A stretch of DNA of 64,000 nt from Nocardia sp. MH4 (GCF_019266065.1 NZ_LPNR01000106.1:1-64000), one strand, 5' to 3'; counted from the stretch's first letter, positions 47,424 to 60,505 are shown. The notes: generated by a model not told the origin, from the letters alone. Program-made: numbers and translations.

Positions 47424-48242
47424 ATGACAATTTCGTCCGTGTTGACCGCGCCGGCGCCGGACTCCGGGGTGGGGAAGTCTCGGTACAGTCTGGTCGTCGC
47501 GTCCGATGCCGAGCACAGGGAGGCCGCGCAGCGGCTCCGATTCCAGGTCTTCGCCTCCGAACCCGGGTTCCGGATGCCCGACAACGGCACCGGCCTGGAC
47601 GCCGACCGGTTCGACGAGCACTGCGACCACCTGCTGGTCCGTGACGAGTTCACCGAGCAGTTCGTCGGCTGCTACCGGATGTTGCCGCCGGACAAGGTGA
47701 CCGCCGCGGGCGGGTACTACACGGCGACCGAATTCGATCTCACCCAGCTCGACCCGACCGGTCACCGGATCGTCGAGATGGGCCGGGCCTGCGTGGTGCC
47801 CGACCACCGCAACGGCTCGGTGCTCACCCTGATGTGGGCGGGGATTCTGCACTACATCCAGCTCACCGGCTACGACTGGGTGATGGGCTGCGTCTCGGTG
47901 CCCATGCAGGACGGCCCCCAGGACCCGGCCGGGGTGAACGTGCGCGGCGTGCGTGACCTGCTGCTGGGCCGCCACGCCTGCGACCCCGAGCGCCGGGTGC
48001 ACCCGCACCGCCCGGTCGTCGTCGACGGGCTCTGCCTCGACGAGCTGACACCGCCGAGCCGCCCCAAGCTCCCGCCGCTGCTGCGCGGATACCTGCGCCT
48101 GGGCGCCGAGATCTGCGGCGAACCGGCCCACGATCCCGATTTCGCCGTCGCCGACTTCGTCGCGCTGCTCGGCATGGAAACCATCAACACCCGGTATCTG
48201 GAGCGGCTGCAGAGCGCGGCCGCCAATTTCGACGGGAAGTAA
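47424..48242 (+). CDS. OlsB-like N-acyltransferase (GNAT-related, Acetyltransf_5)
   Basis: A 272-residue protein of the OlsB/hemolysin-like family that in characterised members moves a 3-hydroxyacyl chain from ACP to the amine of ornithine, making lyso-ornithine lipid. Motifs: RLRFQVFASEPGFRMPD, FDEHCDHLLVRDE, VGCYRMLPP, VEMGRACVVPDHRNGSVLTLMWAG and DWVMGCVSVPMQD. The partner PlsC-like gene starts five bases after its stop, as olsB and olsA do elsewhere. By position it matches M. tuberculosis Rv3027c, from memory. The true amine substrate is unknown. No clear ribosome site precedes the ATG at 47424. Confidence 0.82.
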   Translation: MTISSVLTAPAPDSGVGKSRYSLVVASDAEHREAAQRLRFQVFASEPGFRMPDNGTGLDADRFDEHCDHLLVRDEFTEQFVGCYRMLPPDKVTAAGGYYTATEFDLTQLDPTGHRIVEMGRACVVPDHRNGSVLTLMWAGILHYIQLTGYDWVMGCVSVPMQDGPQDPAGVNVRGVRDLLLGRHACDPERRVHPHRPVVVDGLCLDELTPPSRPKLPPLLRGYLRLGAEICGEPAHDPDFAVADFVALLGMETINTRYLERLQSAAANFDGK

Positions 48243-48247
48243 TCACC

Positions 48248-49198
48248 ATGGTGTTCGACGCGCCGCCCGCCACTCACTCGCACTCGTGGATGCCGTCGAG
48301 CCCCTGTGGTTCACGCTGCATCGAACCGATCGACCAGGTCGGTACCGCCAGGACGATCGCCCGGCTGGCCGGGGTGATCGGCCTGGTGCTCACCTTCCCC
48401 GTGCTGACCGCGGCGACGCCGAGGTCACGCCGGGAGAACGTGCAGCGCCGGTATGCCCGCGCCGCACTCGGTTGCCTGGGGATGCGGCTGCGCATCATCG
48501 ACAACCGCACCCCCGAGCAGGGCGCGTCGACGGCGGGCTTCGCCGAGCCGGGCACCGCGGTGATGGTGGTGACCGGGCACATCGGCTGGGCCGACGTGGT
48601 CGCCCTGGCCGCGGTGCAGCCGGTCGGCTTCGTCGCCCGCGCCGACATGGTCGAGTGGCCGGTGCTGGGCAAGCTGGCCCAGCTCACCCGGGTGATCCCG
48701 ATCGAGCGGGCCCGCCTGCGCGAACTGCCGGGCGTGGTCGGTCAGGTCGGGCGGCGGCTGGCCGAGGGCAACCGGATCGCGGTCTTCCCGGAGGGCACCA
48801 CCTGGTGCGGGCGGGCCTACGGCTCGATGCGCCCGGCCATGTTCCAGGCCGCGATCGACACCACCACCCCGGTGCAGCCGGTTCGGCTGCGCTACCTCGA
48901 CCGGCACGGCGTCCCGTGCACGGTGCCCGGTTTCGTCGGCGACGACAGCTTCGCCGATTCGGCGAAGCGGGTGCTGCGCAGTCGCGGCATGGTCGTCGAG
49001 ATCTCGCTCGAGCCGCTGGAGCACCCGGGGTCGGACCGCCGCGATCTCGCGCGGCGGTGCGAGGCCGCCGTGCGCGGTACGGACCGCTCGCGCCACGGCG
49101 TGCGCGACACCGAATGGATCGAAGCGGGCAACACCCGCGTGCAAGATCCGTCGGTCGATCAGCGGACGCCGGAAAAGGTATCGGCTACTGCCTGGTAA
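48248..49198 (+). CDS. PlsC-like O-acyltransferase (OlsA-type partner)
   Basis: A 316-residue membrane-associated lysophospholipid-type acyltransferase. The catalytic HxxxxD motif is in GHIGWADV (near 112), the second motif is AVFPEGTTWCGR, and a membrane segment IARLAGVIGLVLTFPVL lies at the N-terminus. Together with the preceding OlsB-like enzyme it would O-acylate the lyso-aminolipid to give a membrane aminolipid such as ornithine lipid. Start five bases downstream of the OlsB-like stop, so the two are surely co-transcribed. Its M. tuberculosis positional match is Rv3026c, from memory. Confidence 0.85.
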   Translation: MVFDAPPATHSHSWMPSSPCGSRCIEPIDQVGTARTIARLAGVIGLVLTFPVLTAATPRSRRENVQRRYARAALGCLGMRLRIIDNRTPEQGASTAGFAEPGTAVMVVTGHIGWADVVALAAVQPVGFVARADMVEWPVLGKLAQLTRVIPIERARLRELPGVVGQVGRRLAEGNRIAVFPEGTTWCGRAYGSMRPAMFQAAIDTTTPVQPVRLRYLDRHGVPCTVPGFVGDDSFADSAKRVLRSRGMVVEISLEPLEHPGSDRRDLARRCEAAVRGTDRSRHGVRDTEWIEAGNTRVQDPSVDQRTPEKVSATAW

Positions 49199-49219
49199 CC
49201 GATTGCCGGTGCTTCTCGT

Positions 49220-49257
49220 CCTTTACCGGGGACCGCGCTCGCGGTCTCCGGTAAAGG
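49220..49257 (+). terminator. Terminator after the acyltransferase pair
   Basis: CCTTTACCGGGGACCGCG (49220-49237) pairs with CGCGGTCTCCGGTAAAGG (49240-49257) across 18 positions with one G-U pair; the innermost C-G must open to leave a loop. It lies 21 bases after the stop and separates these genes from the NRPS transcript. Confidence 0.75.
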
Positions 49258-49577
49258 CGTTCGTCTGACCGAATTGCGGAGGATTCGCAGGTCCGAGCCC
49301 GGCGGGGAATCGGCGCGAAATGTGAAACAGTCACATCCGCCCCAAAGTCGTTCGCACAGCATATGACCTGCGTATGACGTGGGTTACATACCGGGCAGTT
49401 GGCTATACCCAGCCATTGTGAACTGAAACCTCCAAATTGCCGCTGCGCCAAAATTGATGAGATATTTGCGGTACCGTCACGCAGGATTTTCCCGATACCC
49501 CGGTGTAGCCGAGAGTCCAGGCGACGTTCGAGCAGTGCGATCGCAGGGGTGATCGATGGTGAAGGGAAGCATTACCG
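49258..49577 (+). promoter_or_regulatory. AT-richer 320-bp promoter region of the A-T-C-A-T-R synthetase
   Basis: No gene is seen. The base composition is clearly lower in GC than the surroundings. It holds ATGTGA-AACAG-TCACAT (49320-49336), a perfect dyad with 6-base arms, and CATATG-ACCTG-CGTATG followed by GTATG-N10-CATAC (49360-49391). These are good candidates for regulator sites. GGCTATACC (around 49402) might be a -10 region. GAAGGGAAG (49561-49569) is the ribosome site of the synthetase. Confidence 0.55.
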
Positions 49578-52500
49578 GTGACCGAGCAAGCTTCTGGCGT
49601 ACGTCGTCCCGCCGCGCGCCGCGGCCGTCGATCGCCGGTGTCCACCCTGCCCCGGCTGCTGATGGCCGCCGTCGAGCGCGCACCGGAGGCGCAGGCGCTG
49701 AGCCTGGCCGGACGCGTGCTCACCTACACCGAACTCGACCAACAGTCCTCGCAGCTGGCCCGGGTGCTGATCGAGCGCGGTGTCGGCCCCGGTGACCGGG
49801 TGGTGCTGGCACTGACCCGATCGATCGAGTCGATGGTGGCGCTGTGGGCGGTGGCCAAGACCGGCGCCGCGTTCGTGCCCGTCGACCCGCGCTATCCGGC
49901 CGAGCGGGTCGCGCACATGCTCGCCGACTCCGGCGCCGGATTCGGCGTCGCCCTGGCCGCCGACGCCGCCCGGCTCGACGCCGGACTGCGCTGGCTGGCC
50001 CTGGACTCCGCCGAGTGCCGCGACGAGCTCGAGCGCGCCCCGGACGCACCCGTGGTCGCCGGCGACCGCACCCGCAGGCTGTTCGGCGAGGACATCGCCT
50101 ACATCATCTACACCTCCGGCTCGACCGGCGTGCCGAAGGGCGTCGCCGTCACCCACACCGGCCTGGCCGGGCTGTGCGCCGAGCAGATCCGCCGCTTCCG
50201 GATCACCGGCGCGTCCCGCACGCTGCATTTCGCCTCGCCCAGCTTCGACGCCAGCATCCTGGAGCTGCTGCTGGCCATCGGCGCCGGCTCGACGATGGTC
50301 ATCGCGCCGCCCGACATCTACGGCGGCGACGAGCTGACCGACCTGCTGCGCGCCGAACGGGTGACCCACGCCTTCATCACCCCCGCCGCGCTCGCCGGTG
50401 TCGACGGGTCGGATCTGCCGGACCTGGCCGCGATCGTCGTCGGTGGCGAGGCCTGCCCGCCGGAGCTGATCGCGCGCTGGTCGCCCGGACGCAACTTCTA
50501 CAACCTCTACGGCCCCACCGAGACCACCGTCGCGGCCTCGATCAGCGATCCGCTGGCCCCCGGTGACCTGATCACCATCGGCGGCCCCATCCCCGGCATG
50601 ACCGCGGTGGTCCTCGATGCCCGGCTGCGGCCGGTCCCGGACCGCACCCCCGGCGAGCTGTACCTGGCCGGTCCCGGTCTGGCCCGCGGCTATCACGAGC
50701 GCGCCGGGCTGACCGCGGCCCGTTTCGTCGCCGATCCGATCACCGGTGGCCGGCTCTACCGCACCGGCGACCTGGTGAAATGGGAGTTCACCGCCGACGG
50801 CGACCCGCAGCTGACCTTCCTCGGCCGCACCGACGCCCAGGTCAAGTTGCGTGGCTTCCGCATCGAGCTGGGCGAGATCGACGCGGTGCTCACCGCCGAC
50901 GCGTCCGTCCGCTTCGCGACCACCCTCGTGCGCACCCTGCCCAGCGGCGTGGACGCGCTCATCGCCTACGTCGTGCCCGCGGCGGGCGCCACCGTCGACT
51001 CGGCCGCGCTGACCCGCCTGGCCGAGCGGCGTCTGCCCGCGCACGCCGTCCCCGCCGCCATCGTGCCCATCGAGCGGCTGCCGCTCACCCCGGTCGGCAA
51101 GCTCGACTACCGGGCGCTGCCCGAGCCGGAGCTGACCGCCCGCGCCTTCGCGGCCCCGCGCACCGGCACCGAGGAGTCGGTCGCCGAGATCTTCGCCGAC
51201 CTGCTCGGCGCGGGCCCGATCGGCCGCGACGACGACTTCTTCGCCCTCGGCGGCAACTCGCTGCTGGCCACCCGCCTCGCGGGCCGCCTCGGCGCGAGCA
51301 CCGGCGTGCGCGTGCCCGCCCGTACCGTGTTCGAACACGGCACCGTCGCTGACCTGGCCGCCGCGCTCGACGCACTCGTCGGCGAGGCGGCCGTGCGGGT
51401 CCCGCTGACCCGGCGTGCGCGCGGCGAGCGGGTACCGCTGTCGCTCGCCCAGCAGCGCATGTGGTTCATGGCCCGCCTCGACCCCGGTTCCAGCGCCTAC
51501 AACATCCCGGTCGCGCTGCGGCTGTCCGGCCCGCTCGACACCGCGGCCCTGACCGCCGCTCTCGACGACGTGCTCGACCGCCACGAGGTCCTGCGCACGG
51601 TGTACCCCGAGTACGACGGTCAGGGCTACCAGCGGGTGCTGTCGGTGGCCGAGGCCGGGCTCGACGTGCCCGTCACCGCGATCGCCGAGTCCGACCTGCG
51701 GATGGAGCTGGCCCGGCTGACCTTCGGCGGCTTCGATGTCTGCGCGCGAGTTCCCGTGCGCGCCGCGCTGTTCCAGCTCTCGGCGACCGAACACGTGCTG
51801 GCCGTGGTGGTGCACCACATCGCCACCGACGGCTTCTCCCTCGCTCCGCTCACCCGTGACCTGGTGACCGCCTACGCCGCGCGCACCCACGGCGCGGCGC
51901 CGGACTGGGCCCCGCTGCCGGTGCAGTACGCCGACTACACCCTCTGGCAGCAGGAGATGCTCGGCGCGGCCGAGGATTCCGGCTCGCTGCTGGCCCAGCA
52001 GCTCGGGTACTGGCGCGAGGAACTCGCGGGCACGCCGACCCTGCTGGAGCTGCCCACCGACCGGCCGCGTCCGCCGATCGCGGGCAGTCGCGGCGCCGCG
52101 CACCACTTCGCGGTCGACGCGTCGCTGCACCGGGCGCTGGACACCCTGGCGCGCGACCACAACGCGTCGCTGTTCATGGTGGTGCGGGCCGCGCTGTCGG
52201 TGCTGCTCGCGCGCATCGCGGGCACCGACGATGTCACCGTGGGCGCGCCGGTCGCCGGTCGTGGTGAGCCCGAACTCGACGACCTGGTTGGCATGTTCGT
52301 CAACACTGTCGTGCTGCGCACCCGCGTCGACGCCGCCGAACCCTTCACCGCCCTGCTGGATCGGGTCCGCGAGACCGACCTGGCCGCGTTCGCCCACGCC
52401 GACGTGCCGTTCGAACGTCTTGTCGCCGAACTGGATCCGCCGCGCACCCAGGCGCATCACCCGCTCTACCAGGTGGCGCTGTCGTTCCAGAACTTCGGCG

Positions 52501-55500
52501 GCGCCCGGCTGGAACTGCCCGACCTGGCGGTCTCGGCCGTCGACCTGGGCGACGAGGTCGCGCCGGTCGATCTGCAACTGACCGTCGTCCCGCACGAGGA
52601 CGCGGCGGGCCCGGCCGGACTGCGCTGCTCCTGGCGCTATGCCACCGATCTGTTCGACGAGTCGACCATGGCGACGCTGGGTCAGCGCCTGGCCGGGCTG
52701 CTGGCCGCGGCCGTCGCCGCGCCGGACCGCCCCGTCGGCGACCTGCCGCTGCTGACCGAGGCCGAGCGCGGCGAACCCGCGGGCGAGGTGCGGCTGGTCC
52801 CCGAGGCGACCCTCGCCGAGGCCGTCGCGACGCAGGCGCTGCTGCGCCCGGACGCGCCCGCCGTCACCTTCGCCGAATCGACGCTGACCTACGGCGAATT
52901 CGCGAGCCGGGTCAACCGGCTGGCCCGGCTGCTCGTCGCCACCGGCGTCGGCCCCGGCACGACCGTGGCGGTCGCGATCCGGCCGTCGATCGACCTGGTC
53001 GTCGCCATGTACGCGGTCTTCACCGCCGGTGGCGCCTACGTGCCGATCGACCCGGACGCCCCGGCCGAGCGCCGCGCCGACATCGTGTCGGTCGCCGCCC
53101 CGGTCTGCGTGCTGACGACGGTGGCCGACACCGTCGAGGTGGACGGTCTGCCGGTCGTCTCGGTCGATCTGGTCGCGAACTCCGGTGCGCTGTCGGCCTT
53201 CCCGGACCGTCCGCTGACCGATGCCGACCGCCTGCGTCCGCTGCGCGCGCTGGATCTGGCCTATGTCATCTTCACCTCCGGGTCCACCGGCAAGCCCAAG
53301 GGTGTCGGGGTGCCGCACTCGGCCATCGTCAACCAGGCGGCCTTCATGGTCGGCGAGTACGCCGTGGGCACCGACGACACCGTCCTGCAATCGATTCCGT
53401 GGACCTTCGACGCCTCGATGATCGGCTTCGCGACCCCGCTGCGCGCGGGCGCGCACATGATCGTGGCCGCCGCGCCCGGTCTGACCGACCCGGCCTACCT
53501 CGCCGGTCTCATCGCGCGACACCGGGTCACGGGCACCACGATCGTGCCGTCGGTGTTGCAGATGCTGCTCGAGGCGGCGCCGTCCGGCGCGTTGCGCTCG
53601 GTACGCGCGGTCTGGGTCGGTGGCGAGGCGCTGCCCAACGCCACCATCACCCGCTTCACCACCGCCACCGCGGGCAGGCTGCACAACCTGTACGGACCCA
53701 CCGAGGCGACGGTGTCCATCACCGCCGCCGATGTGACCGATGTCGGGGACGGCATCGTCCCGATCGGCACGCCGCACTGGAACTCTCGCGCCTACGTCCT
53801 CGACGCCCGGCTGCGGCCGGTGCCGGTCGGCACGCCCGGTGAGCTCTACCTGGCCGGCGCGCAGCTGGCGCGGGGCTACCTCGGCAGCCCGGACAAGACC
53901 ACCGAGCGCTTCGTCGCCGATCCGTACGGTCCCGTCGGTGAGCGCATGTACCGCACCGGCGACCTGGTCCGCAGGCTCCCCTCGGGTGACCTGACCTACC
54001 TGGGCCGCACCGACGTCCAGCTCAAACTGCACGGCCTGCGCATCGAGCCCGGCGAGATCGAGGCCGCGCTGCGCGCCCACCCGGCCGTCGCGGGCGCCGC
54101 GGTGACGGTGCACCATGAACAGCTCGTCGGCTACGTCGTCCCGGCCGCCGGGCAGACCGTCGACCTCGCCGATGTGCAGGCCGTGATCCGAACACTGTTG
54201 CCGCCGTACATGATTCCGCACCGGCTGCTGGAGCTGGCCGAGTTCCCGCTCGGCGCCACCGGCAAGCTCGACCGCAAGGCGCTGCCCGCGCCCGCGATGC
54301 GACAGCGCGAGTACCAGGCGCCCGCGACCGCCGACGAGGAGATCGTGGCGGCGGTGTTCGCGCAGGTCCTCGACCTGGAGCGGGTCGGCCGCGACGACGA
54401 CTTCTTCGTCCTCGGCGGCACCTCGCTCTCGGCGATCCGGGTGCGCGCCGCGCTCGCCGAGCGCCTCGGCATCGAGGTGCCCCTGCGTCTGCTGTTCAGC
54501 TACCCGCTGGTCAGCGACCTGGCACTGGCCGTGCGCGACGAATCCTCGGCCTCGGTGGCGGGCCCCGATCCGGCCGTCGACACCGTCCTGGACCCCGCGA
54601 TCGATCTCACCGGCTGCGCGCCTCAGCGCCCCGGCGATCCCGCGACGCTGCTGCTCACCGGCGCCACCGGGTTCCTCGGCAGCTTCCTGCTGCGCGAACT
54701 GCTCGAGCAGACCCGGGCGACGATCCACTGCCTGGTCCGGGCCACCGACGACGCGAGCGCGGTGGACCGGATCGTCGCGACCGCCGCGAAGTACAGCATC
54801 GATCTGACGCCCTACCGGGACCGGATCGTCGGCGTGCCGGGCGATCTGGCGCAGCCGAGGCTGGGCATCGAACAGCTGCGCTTCGCCGAACTGGCCGCGC
54901 GGGTCGACGCGATCTATCACAACGGCGCGCTGGTCAACCATCTCGAGCCGTACGCCCGGATGCGCGACGCCAATGTCGGCGGCACCACCGAGGTGCTGCG
55001 CCTGGCGACCACCACCCGGGTCAAGCCGGTGCACTACGTCTCGACGTTGTCGGTGCTGGCCGGTATCCCGCAGGACAGCGGCGTGCCCGGCGGTCTGCCC
55101 GGTTACGCCATGACCAAGTGGGTCGCCGAGCAGCTGGTACACACCGCGATCGAGCGCGGTATCCCGGTCGCCGTCTACCGGCCCGGTCTGATCACCGGCG
55201 ACTCGCGCACCGGCGTCGCGCCCGCCGAGGACGCCTGGTGGACCATGCTGCGCGCCATGCTGGTGCTCGGTGTCGCCGTCGACGTGCGCGCGATCGGCGT
55301 CGAGATGGCCCCGGTCGACCACGTCGCGGCGGGCATCGTGCACCAGTCGCGTGACGCCGCCGCGATCGGCAACATCTACCGGGCGGCGGGCGCCCAGGTG
55401 CCGCTGCAGGTGGTCTACGAGGAGATCCTGCGTCGTCACTACCGGTTCGACTTCATCGACCCGATGGAATTCGGCCTGACCCTGACCTCCGCCGCCGAAC

Positions 55501-55748
55501 GCGCGGACGCCGATCCGATCCTGGCCCGCGCCTCGGCCCTGAGCGGCAACTACGCCGCCGCCACCGCCGCGGCGACCCCCGCGACGGTCCTGAGCGCGGT
55601 CGAATCCGCCGCCCCCGCCGAGCCCTACCGGGGGTTGCCGATCGAGTTCCCCGCGGTCGACGCGACCGTCATCAGCCGCTACTTCGACCACTACATCGAG
55701 ACCGGGTTCTTCCCCGCACCGGACGCGGGCACCCTGGCGCCGGCCTAG
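49578..55748 (+). CDS. Dimodular NRPS with terminal reductase, A-T-C-A-T-R
   Basis: A complete 2056-residue synthetase: adenylation 1 (about 28-530, TSGSTG at 179), carrier 1 (Ser561 in GGNSLLATR), condensation (about 590-1030, HHIATDG at 746, the type joining L-residues), adenylation 2 (about 1060-1570, TSGSTG at 1233), carrier 2 (Ser1616 in GGTSLSAIR) and a thioester reductase of the SDR type (about 1690-2056: GATGFLG at 1695, Tyr1843 and Lys1847 in GYAMTKW). With no condensation or formyl/acyl domain at the front, it should start with a free amino acid, make a dipeptide and release it by NADPH reduction as an aldehyde or alcohol. Staphylococcal AusA (aureusimine pyrazinones) has the same domain order. 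Manual pocket readings, tentative: D-A-L-F-V-G-L-V and D-A-I-T-W-G-L-V; the first Asp means ordinary alpha-amino acids. GTG start. Confidence 0.95.
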   Translation: MTEQASGVRRPAARRGRRSPVSTLPRLLMAAVERAPEAQALSLAGRVLTYTELDQQSSQLARVLIERGVGPGDRVVLALTRSIESMVALWAVAKTGAAFVPVDPRYPAERVAHMLADSGAGFGVALAADAARLDAGLRWLALDSAECRDELERAPDAPVVAGDRTRRLFGEDIAYIIYTSGSTGVPKGVAVTHTGLAGLCAEQIRRFRITGASRTLHFASPSFDASILELLLAIGAGSTMVIAPPDIYGGDELTDLLRAERVTHAFITPAALAGVDGSDLPDLAAIVVGGEACPPELIARWSPGRNFYNLYGPTETTVAASISDPLAPGDLITIGGPIPGMTAVVLDARLRPVPDRTPGELYLAGPGLARGYHERAGLTAARFVADPITGGRLYRTGDLVKWEFTADGDPQLTFLGRTDAQVKLRGFRIELGEIDAVLTADASVRFATTLVRTLPSGVDALIAYVVPAAGATVDSAALTRLAERRLPAHAVPAAIVPIERLPLTPVGKLDYRALPEPELTARAFAAPRTGTEESVAEIFADLLGAGPIGRDDDFFALGGNSLLATRLAGRLGASTGVRVPARTVFEHGTVADLAAALDALVGEAAVRVPLTRRARGERVPLSLAQQRMWFMARLDPGSSAYNIPVALRLSGPLDTAALTAALDDVLDRHEVLRTVYPEYDGQGYQRVLSVAEAGLDVPVTAIAESDLRMELARLTFGGFDVCARVPVRAALFQLSATEHVLAVVVHHIATDGFSLAPLTRDLVTAYAARTHGAAPDWAPLPVQYADYTLWQQEMLGAAEDSGSLLAQQLGYWREELAGTPTLLELPTDRPRPPIAGSRGAAHHFAVDASLHRALDTLARDHNASLFMVVRAALSVLLARIAGTDDVTVGAPVAGRGEPELDDLVGMFVNTVVLRTRVDAAEPFTALLDRVRETDLAAFAHADVPFERLVAELDPPRTQAHHPLYQVALSFQNFGGARLELPDLAVSAVDLGDEVAPVDLQLTVVPHEDAAGPAGLRCSWRYATDLFDESTMATLGQRLAGLLAAAVAAPDRPVGDLPLLTEAERGEPAGEVRLVPEATLAEAVATQALLRPDAPAVTFAESTLTYGEFASRVNRLARLLVATGVGPGTTVAVAIRPSIDLVVAMYAVFTAGGAYVPIDPDAPAERRADIVSVAAPVCVLTTVADTVEVDGLPVVSVDLVANSGALSAFPDRPLTDADRLRPLRALDLAYVIFTSGSTGKPKGVGVPHSAIVNQAAFMVGEYAVGTDDTVLQSIPWTFDASMIGFATPLRAGAHMIVAAAPGLTDPAYLAGLIARHRVTGTTIVPSVLQMLLEAAPSGALRSVRAVWVGGEALPNATITRFTTATAGRLHNLYGPTEATVSITAADVTDVGDGIVPIGTPHWNSRAYVLDARLRPVPVGTPGELYLAGAQLARGYLGSPDKTTERFVADPYGPVGERMYRTGDLVRRLPSGDLTYLGRTDVQLKLHGLRIEPGEIEAALRAHPAVAGAAVTVHHEQLVGYVVPAAGQTVDLADVQAVIRTLLPPYMIPHRLLELAEFPLGATGKLDRKALPAPAMRQREYQAPATADEEIVAAVFAQVLDLERVGRDDDFFVLGGTSLSAIRVRAALAERLGIEVPLRLLFSYPLVSDLALAVRDESSASVAGPDPAVDTVLDPAIDLTGCAPQRPGDPATLLLTGATGFLGSFLLRELLEQTRATIHCLVRATDDASAVDRIVATAAKYSIDLTPYRDRIVGVPGDLAQPRLGIEQLRFAELAARVDAIYHNGALVNHLEPYARMRDANVGGTTEVLRLATTTRVKPVHYVSTLSVLAGIPQDSGVPGGLPGYAMTKWVAEQLVHTAIERGIPVAVYRPGLITGDSRTGVAPAEDAWWTMLRAMLVLGVAVDVRAIGVEMAPVDHVAAGIVHQSRDAAAIGNIYRAAGAQVPLQVVYEEILRRHYRFDFIDPMEFGLTLTSAAERADADPILARASALSGNYAAATAAATPATVLSAVESAAPAEPYRGLPIEFPAVDATVISRYFDHYIETGFFPAPDAGTLAPA

Positions 55749-56392
55749 GCGTCCGCCGGGAACACCGCGTCGACCTCCACCTCGACCAGCCAACCGGCGA
55801 CCGGCAGGCTCGCCACCTCGAGCGCGAACCTGGTCGGCCGCGCGGCATTGCGGACCAGGGGAGCGGCCGGGGCGGCGGTGCCGAGCGGGACGAGCTCGGT
55901 GTCGCCGGTGTCGAGGTTGGTGTTGGCGAAGAACTGGCGGTAGGCGCGGTTCCAGCCCGCGTAGTCGGCACGGTCGGTGCCGGGAGCGTTGTCGAGGAAC
56001 ACCCGCATGGTGACCACGTCGTCCAGGGTCAGTCCCTGAGCTTCCAGGTTCTCCCTGATCCGGGCCAGTACCGACATCCCCTGCGCCTCGGTGACGGTCA
56101 CGCCGGGCCCCAGCGTGCCGCCGGCGAATTGCTGGGTGTCGATGAAGGATTCGGGACTGCCGGTGGGGGCTGTCTTGTTGAGCGCGGTGGGGCCGATGCC
56201 GCTGGTCTTGTAGACGGCGGCGTCGGCGGCGATCACCACGCCCTGCGCGATCATCGGAGTGGCCTGGCCCGCTTCCAGAATCGACGAGCTCGGGGCCTGC
56301 TTCGGGGTCTGGGCGGCGTCGGAATCGGCGGAACAGCCGGTGAGGGTGAGGGTCACGAGGGTCGTCGCGGCGACACCGATCAGGGTCTTCAT
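55745..56392 (-). CDS. Exported RidA/YjgF-like lipoprotein
   Basis: A 215-residue protein: signal peptide [20 protein letters not shown] with lipobox LTGC, a short linker, then a Rid domain (about 60-215) with [32 protein letters not shown] and a terminal [29 protein letters not shown] that keeps the Arg of the imine-binding pocket. RidA proteins hydrolyse reactive enamines and imines in the cytoplasm; an exported lipoprotein version is unusual. AAGGAG precedes the ATG. It shares a transcript with the flavin amine oxidase (28 bp apart), an enzyme class that makes imines. Its stop overlaps the NRPS stop by three bases. Confidence 0.87.
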   Translation of the reverse strand: MKTLIGVAATTLVTLTLTGCSADSDAAQTPKQAPSSSILEAGQATPMIAQGVVIAADAAVYKTSGIGPTALNKTAPTGSPESFIDTQQFAGGTLGPGVTVTEAQGMSVLARIRENLEAQGLTLDDVVTMRVFLDNAPGTDRADYAGWNRAYRQFFANTNLDTGDTELVPLGTAAPAAPLVRNAARPTRFALEVASLPVAGWLVEVEVDAVFPADA

Positions 56393-56420
56393 GGTGGGTC
56401 TCCTTGTCCGAGTGGGTTGT

Positions 56421-58241
<1,821 letters not shown>

Positions 58242-59774
58242 GTGACTGCTCTGGCCGACGCGGTCGCGAGGTCGTTCGCGGCGGGCGAACCCGAACGGCC
58301 CGCGGTGTCGCCGTTGCGCGCGCTGGGCCGCAGGCAGCTCTCGGGCGTCGCGCTGCTCGGTCAGTCGGTGGCCACGACCGCGCCCGCCGCCTCGATGGTG
58401 CTGCTGCCGGTGACCATGCTGACCCACGACGCGCTGCTACCCGGGCTGGTCACGATCGTCGTCGCGACCGTGGTCGTCACCCTGATCGCGCACTGCCTGG
58501 CGCAGTTCACCCGACGGCTGTCCGCGGCGGGCGGGCTCTACACCTTCGTCAGCCATGGCGCCGGGCCGCGGGCGGCGCTGACCTGCGGGGTCGGCATGCT
58601 CGTGAAGTATCTCGGCAGTGCCGCGCTGACGATGTATCACGGCTCGCAGACCGCGCTGGCGCTGGCCGCGCAGCTCGGAATCACTGTGCGCGGCTGGGGG
58701 ATCGGCGCGGTCTACCTCGCCATCGCGGTGCTCGTCGGCGCCGTGCTGGTGCGGGGTGTCCGGTTCGCCGCGATCGCGATCCTGGCGGTCGAGGCGTGTT
58801 CGCTGAGCTTCATCATCGGTCTGATGCTGGTGTCGGGGCCCGCGGTGCCGATCACCCCGGTCGCGCCGAATGTGCCCGCGGTGCTGGCGATCGCGCTGTC
58901 GGCGCTGTTCGCCCTGGCGGGATTCGAGAGTGCCACCTTCTTCGCGCCGGAGACGCGGCGTCCGCTGGTGACGGTGACCCGCACCGTGCTGTGGACCCCG
59001 ATCCTGTGCGGTGCCCTGTTCATCTTCGCGTCCTGGGCGGCCTGGTCGGGGCGCGCGGGGACGGTGGTCAACGCGTATCTGCACGGCACGGCGGGCGGAG
59101 CCGGCCTGCTCGTGGTGATCCTGCTGGACGCGGGACTCACGTGTTCGTGGCTCGGCTCGTCGATGGCGTCGTCGAATGCCGCCTCGCGGCTGGTCTATTC
59201 GATGAGCGTGGAGGGTGTACTGCCGCGGGTGTTCGGCCGGGTGGGCGCGCGGCTGCGGACCCCGCACGTCGCGTTGATCGTCAGCACCGGCACGGTCGCG
59301 GCGGGCGGTCTGCTCTTCGTCGCGCTCGACGGGGTGCCCATGCCGGTGAAGACCGTCGTGCGGACCGCGCTGGCGCTGTCCTACATCCTGGTCGCGGTGG
59401 CGGCGGTGCGGTTTCTCGCCCGCATCGACGAGCTGAGCCACCTGGATCGCTACGCGGGCGGGACCGCGAGCTCCGTCCTCGCCGTCGTCCTCGGGTATCT
59501 GACGGTCTCCGACGCGCGGCACGGTGTCCTGATCGCGCCCGTGATGGTCGTCGCCGTACTGCTCGCGGGCGCGCTCTGGTACCGCTATCTCCGGCGGGCG
59601 CATCCCGAAAGCCTCCGCGCCATCGGGGTTTTCGACAGCCCCGAGTCGGCCGACGTCTTACCGGGCGCCGGGGTGTTCGCCGTCAACGCCCGCGGCGCGA
59701 TCGCCCTGGTCGGGGTGCGGCGAAGCGGGGGGAATCAGGCCGGGCGGCGGCGGTTCGGCCCCGGCGAACGATGA
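58242..59774 (+). CDS. APC superfamily amino acid/amine permease
   Basis: A 510-residue permease of about twelve membrane spans. The first conserved span region is SGVALLGQSVATTAPAASMVLLP, then [24 protein letters not shown] and ALFALAGFESATFFAPETRRP, the APC family pattern with GFE. It should take up or export an amino acid or amine. GTG at 58242 has GGAGG six bases before it, which decides against the overlapping GTG at 58239. The IclR gene overlaps its stop by four bases. Divergent from the amine oxidase gene, so import and oxidation of one amine could be linked. Confidence 0.87.
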   Translation: MTALADAVARSFAAGEPERPAVSPLRALGRRQLSGVALLGQSVATTAPAASMVLLPVTMLTHDALLPGLVTIVVATVVVTLIAHCLAQFTRRLSAAGGLYTFVSHGAGPRAALTCGVGMLVKYLGSAALTMYHGSQTALALAAQLGITVRGWGIGAVYLAIAVLVGAVLVRGVRFAAIAILAVEACSLSFIIGLMLVSGPAVPITPVAPNVPAVLAIALSALFALAGFESATFFAPETRRPLVTVTRTVLWTPILCGALFIFASWAAWSGRAGTVVNAYLHGTAGGAGLLVVILLDAGLTCSWLGSSMASSNAASRLVYSMSVEGVLPRVFGRVGARLRTPHVALIVSTGTVAAGGLLFVALDGVPMPVKTVVRTALALSYILVAVAAVRFLARIDELSHLDRYAGGTASSVLAVVLGYLTVSDARHGVLIAPVMVVAVLLAGALWYRYLRRAHPESLRAIGVFDSPESADVLPGAGVFAVNARGAIALVGVRRSGGNQAGRRRFGPGER

Positions 59775-60505
59775 CCGCGACGACCCGCCGGGACGGCCCG
59801 ACCGGACACGAGCCGCGCGCTGTCCAGAAGGCCCTGGCCCTGCTGGAAGCGGTGGCGCGGCTGGGCTCGGGCGCCACCGCGAAGGAGATCGCCGCGCAGA
59901 CCGGGATCGCCCCGGCGACGGCCTATCGGCTGCTGAATCTGCTCGTCGCCGACGGCTACCTGGTGCGCATCGAGGACCTGTCCGGCTTCGCGCTCGGCCG
60001 CCGCACTCGCGAATTGGCCGGTGCCGCACCCGAACCCGCGACCGATCACCGTCAGGTACTCGAGGATGTGCGTGCCCAGGTGCGCTTCGGCATCCATCTC
60101 GCCGCGTTCACCGGCCACCGGATCCGGATGATCGACAAGGATCCCGATCACGAGCTGAGCGGGGAGAAGATGCTGGTCCGCCATCCGCATGCCTCGGCCA
60201 TCGGCAAGGTGCTGATGGCACAGCACCCCGAGCTCGCCGAGGGCCCACTGCGCCGGGTGACGACCTTCACGATCACCTCCCCGGCCGAACTCGCCGCCGA
60301 ATTGCGGCGGGTCAGCGCGCGCGCCGTCGCCACCGAGGTGAACGAATGTCGCGTCGGCCGCAGCGCCGTCGCGGTGCCGGTGCGCGCGACCGACGGCACC
60401 GTCGCGGGCGCGCTGGCGGCCATCGGCACGACCGGCCGGCTACCGGTGCACGACCGCGATCTCATCGATCTGCTGGCCGCCTCGGCCCTGCGGGTGAGTT
60501 TCTGA
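59771..60505 (+). CDS. IclR family transcriptional regulator
   Basis: A 244-residue regulator: a winged HTH at the N-terminus (AVQKALALLEAVARLGSGATAKEIAAQTGIAPATAYRLLNLLVADGYL) and an effector domain from about residue 85 with SAIGKVLMAQHPE and the late RVGRSAVAVPV... region of the family. The ATGA overlap couples it to the permease gene, so it likely regulates the permease and perhaps the divergent oxidase/RidA genes. The effector is unknown. Confidence 0.9.
   Translation: MTATTRRDGPTGHEPRAVQKALALLEAVARLGSGATAKEIAAQTGIAPATAYRLLNLLVADGYLVRIEDLSGFALGRRTRELAGAAPEPATDHRQVLEDVRAQVRFGIHLAAFTGHRIRMIDKDPDHELSGEKMLVRHPHASAIGKVLMAQHPELAEGPLRRVTTFTITSPAELAAELRRVSARAVATEVNECRVGRSAVAVPVRATDGTVAGALAAIGTTGRLPVHDRDLIDLLAASALRVSF

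Noticed and set aside
49578..55748. Possible isonitrile-lipopeptide (Nrp/Rv0101-type) cluster
   Set aside because: The characteristic partner genes (non-heme iron oxidase, FcoT-like thioesterase, FadD10-like ligase, stand-alone ACP) are absent around it.
49572..55793. A 2073-codon open frame antisense to the dimodular NRPS
   Set aside because: It is Gly/Arg/His/Asp-rich with no domain pattern, a by-product of high-GC codon bias opposite a long real gene.
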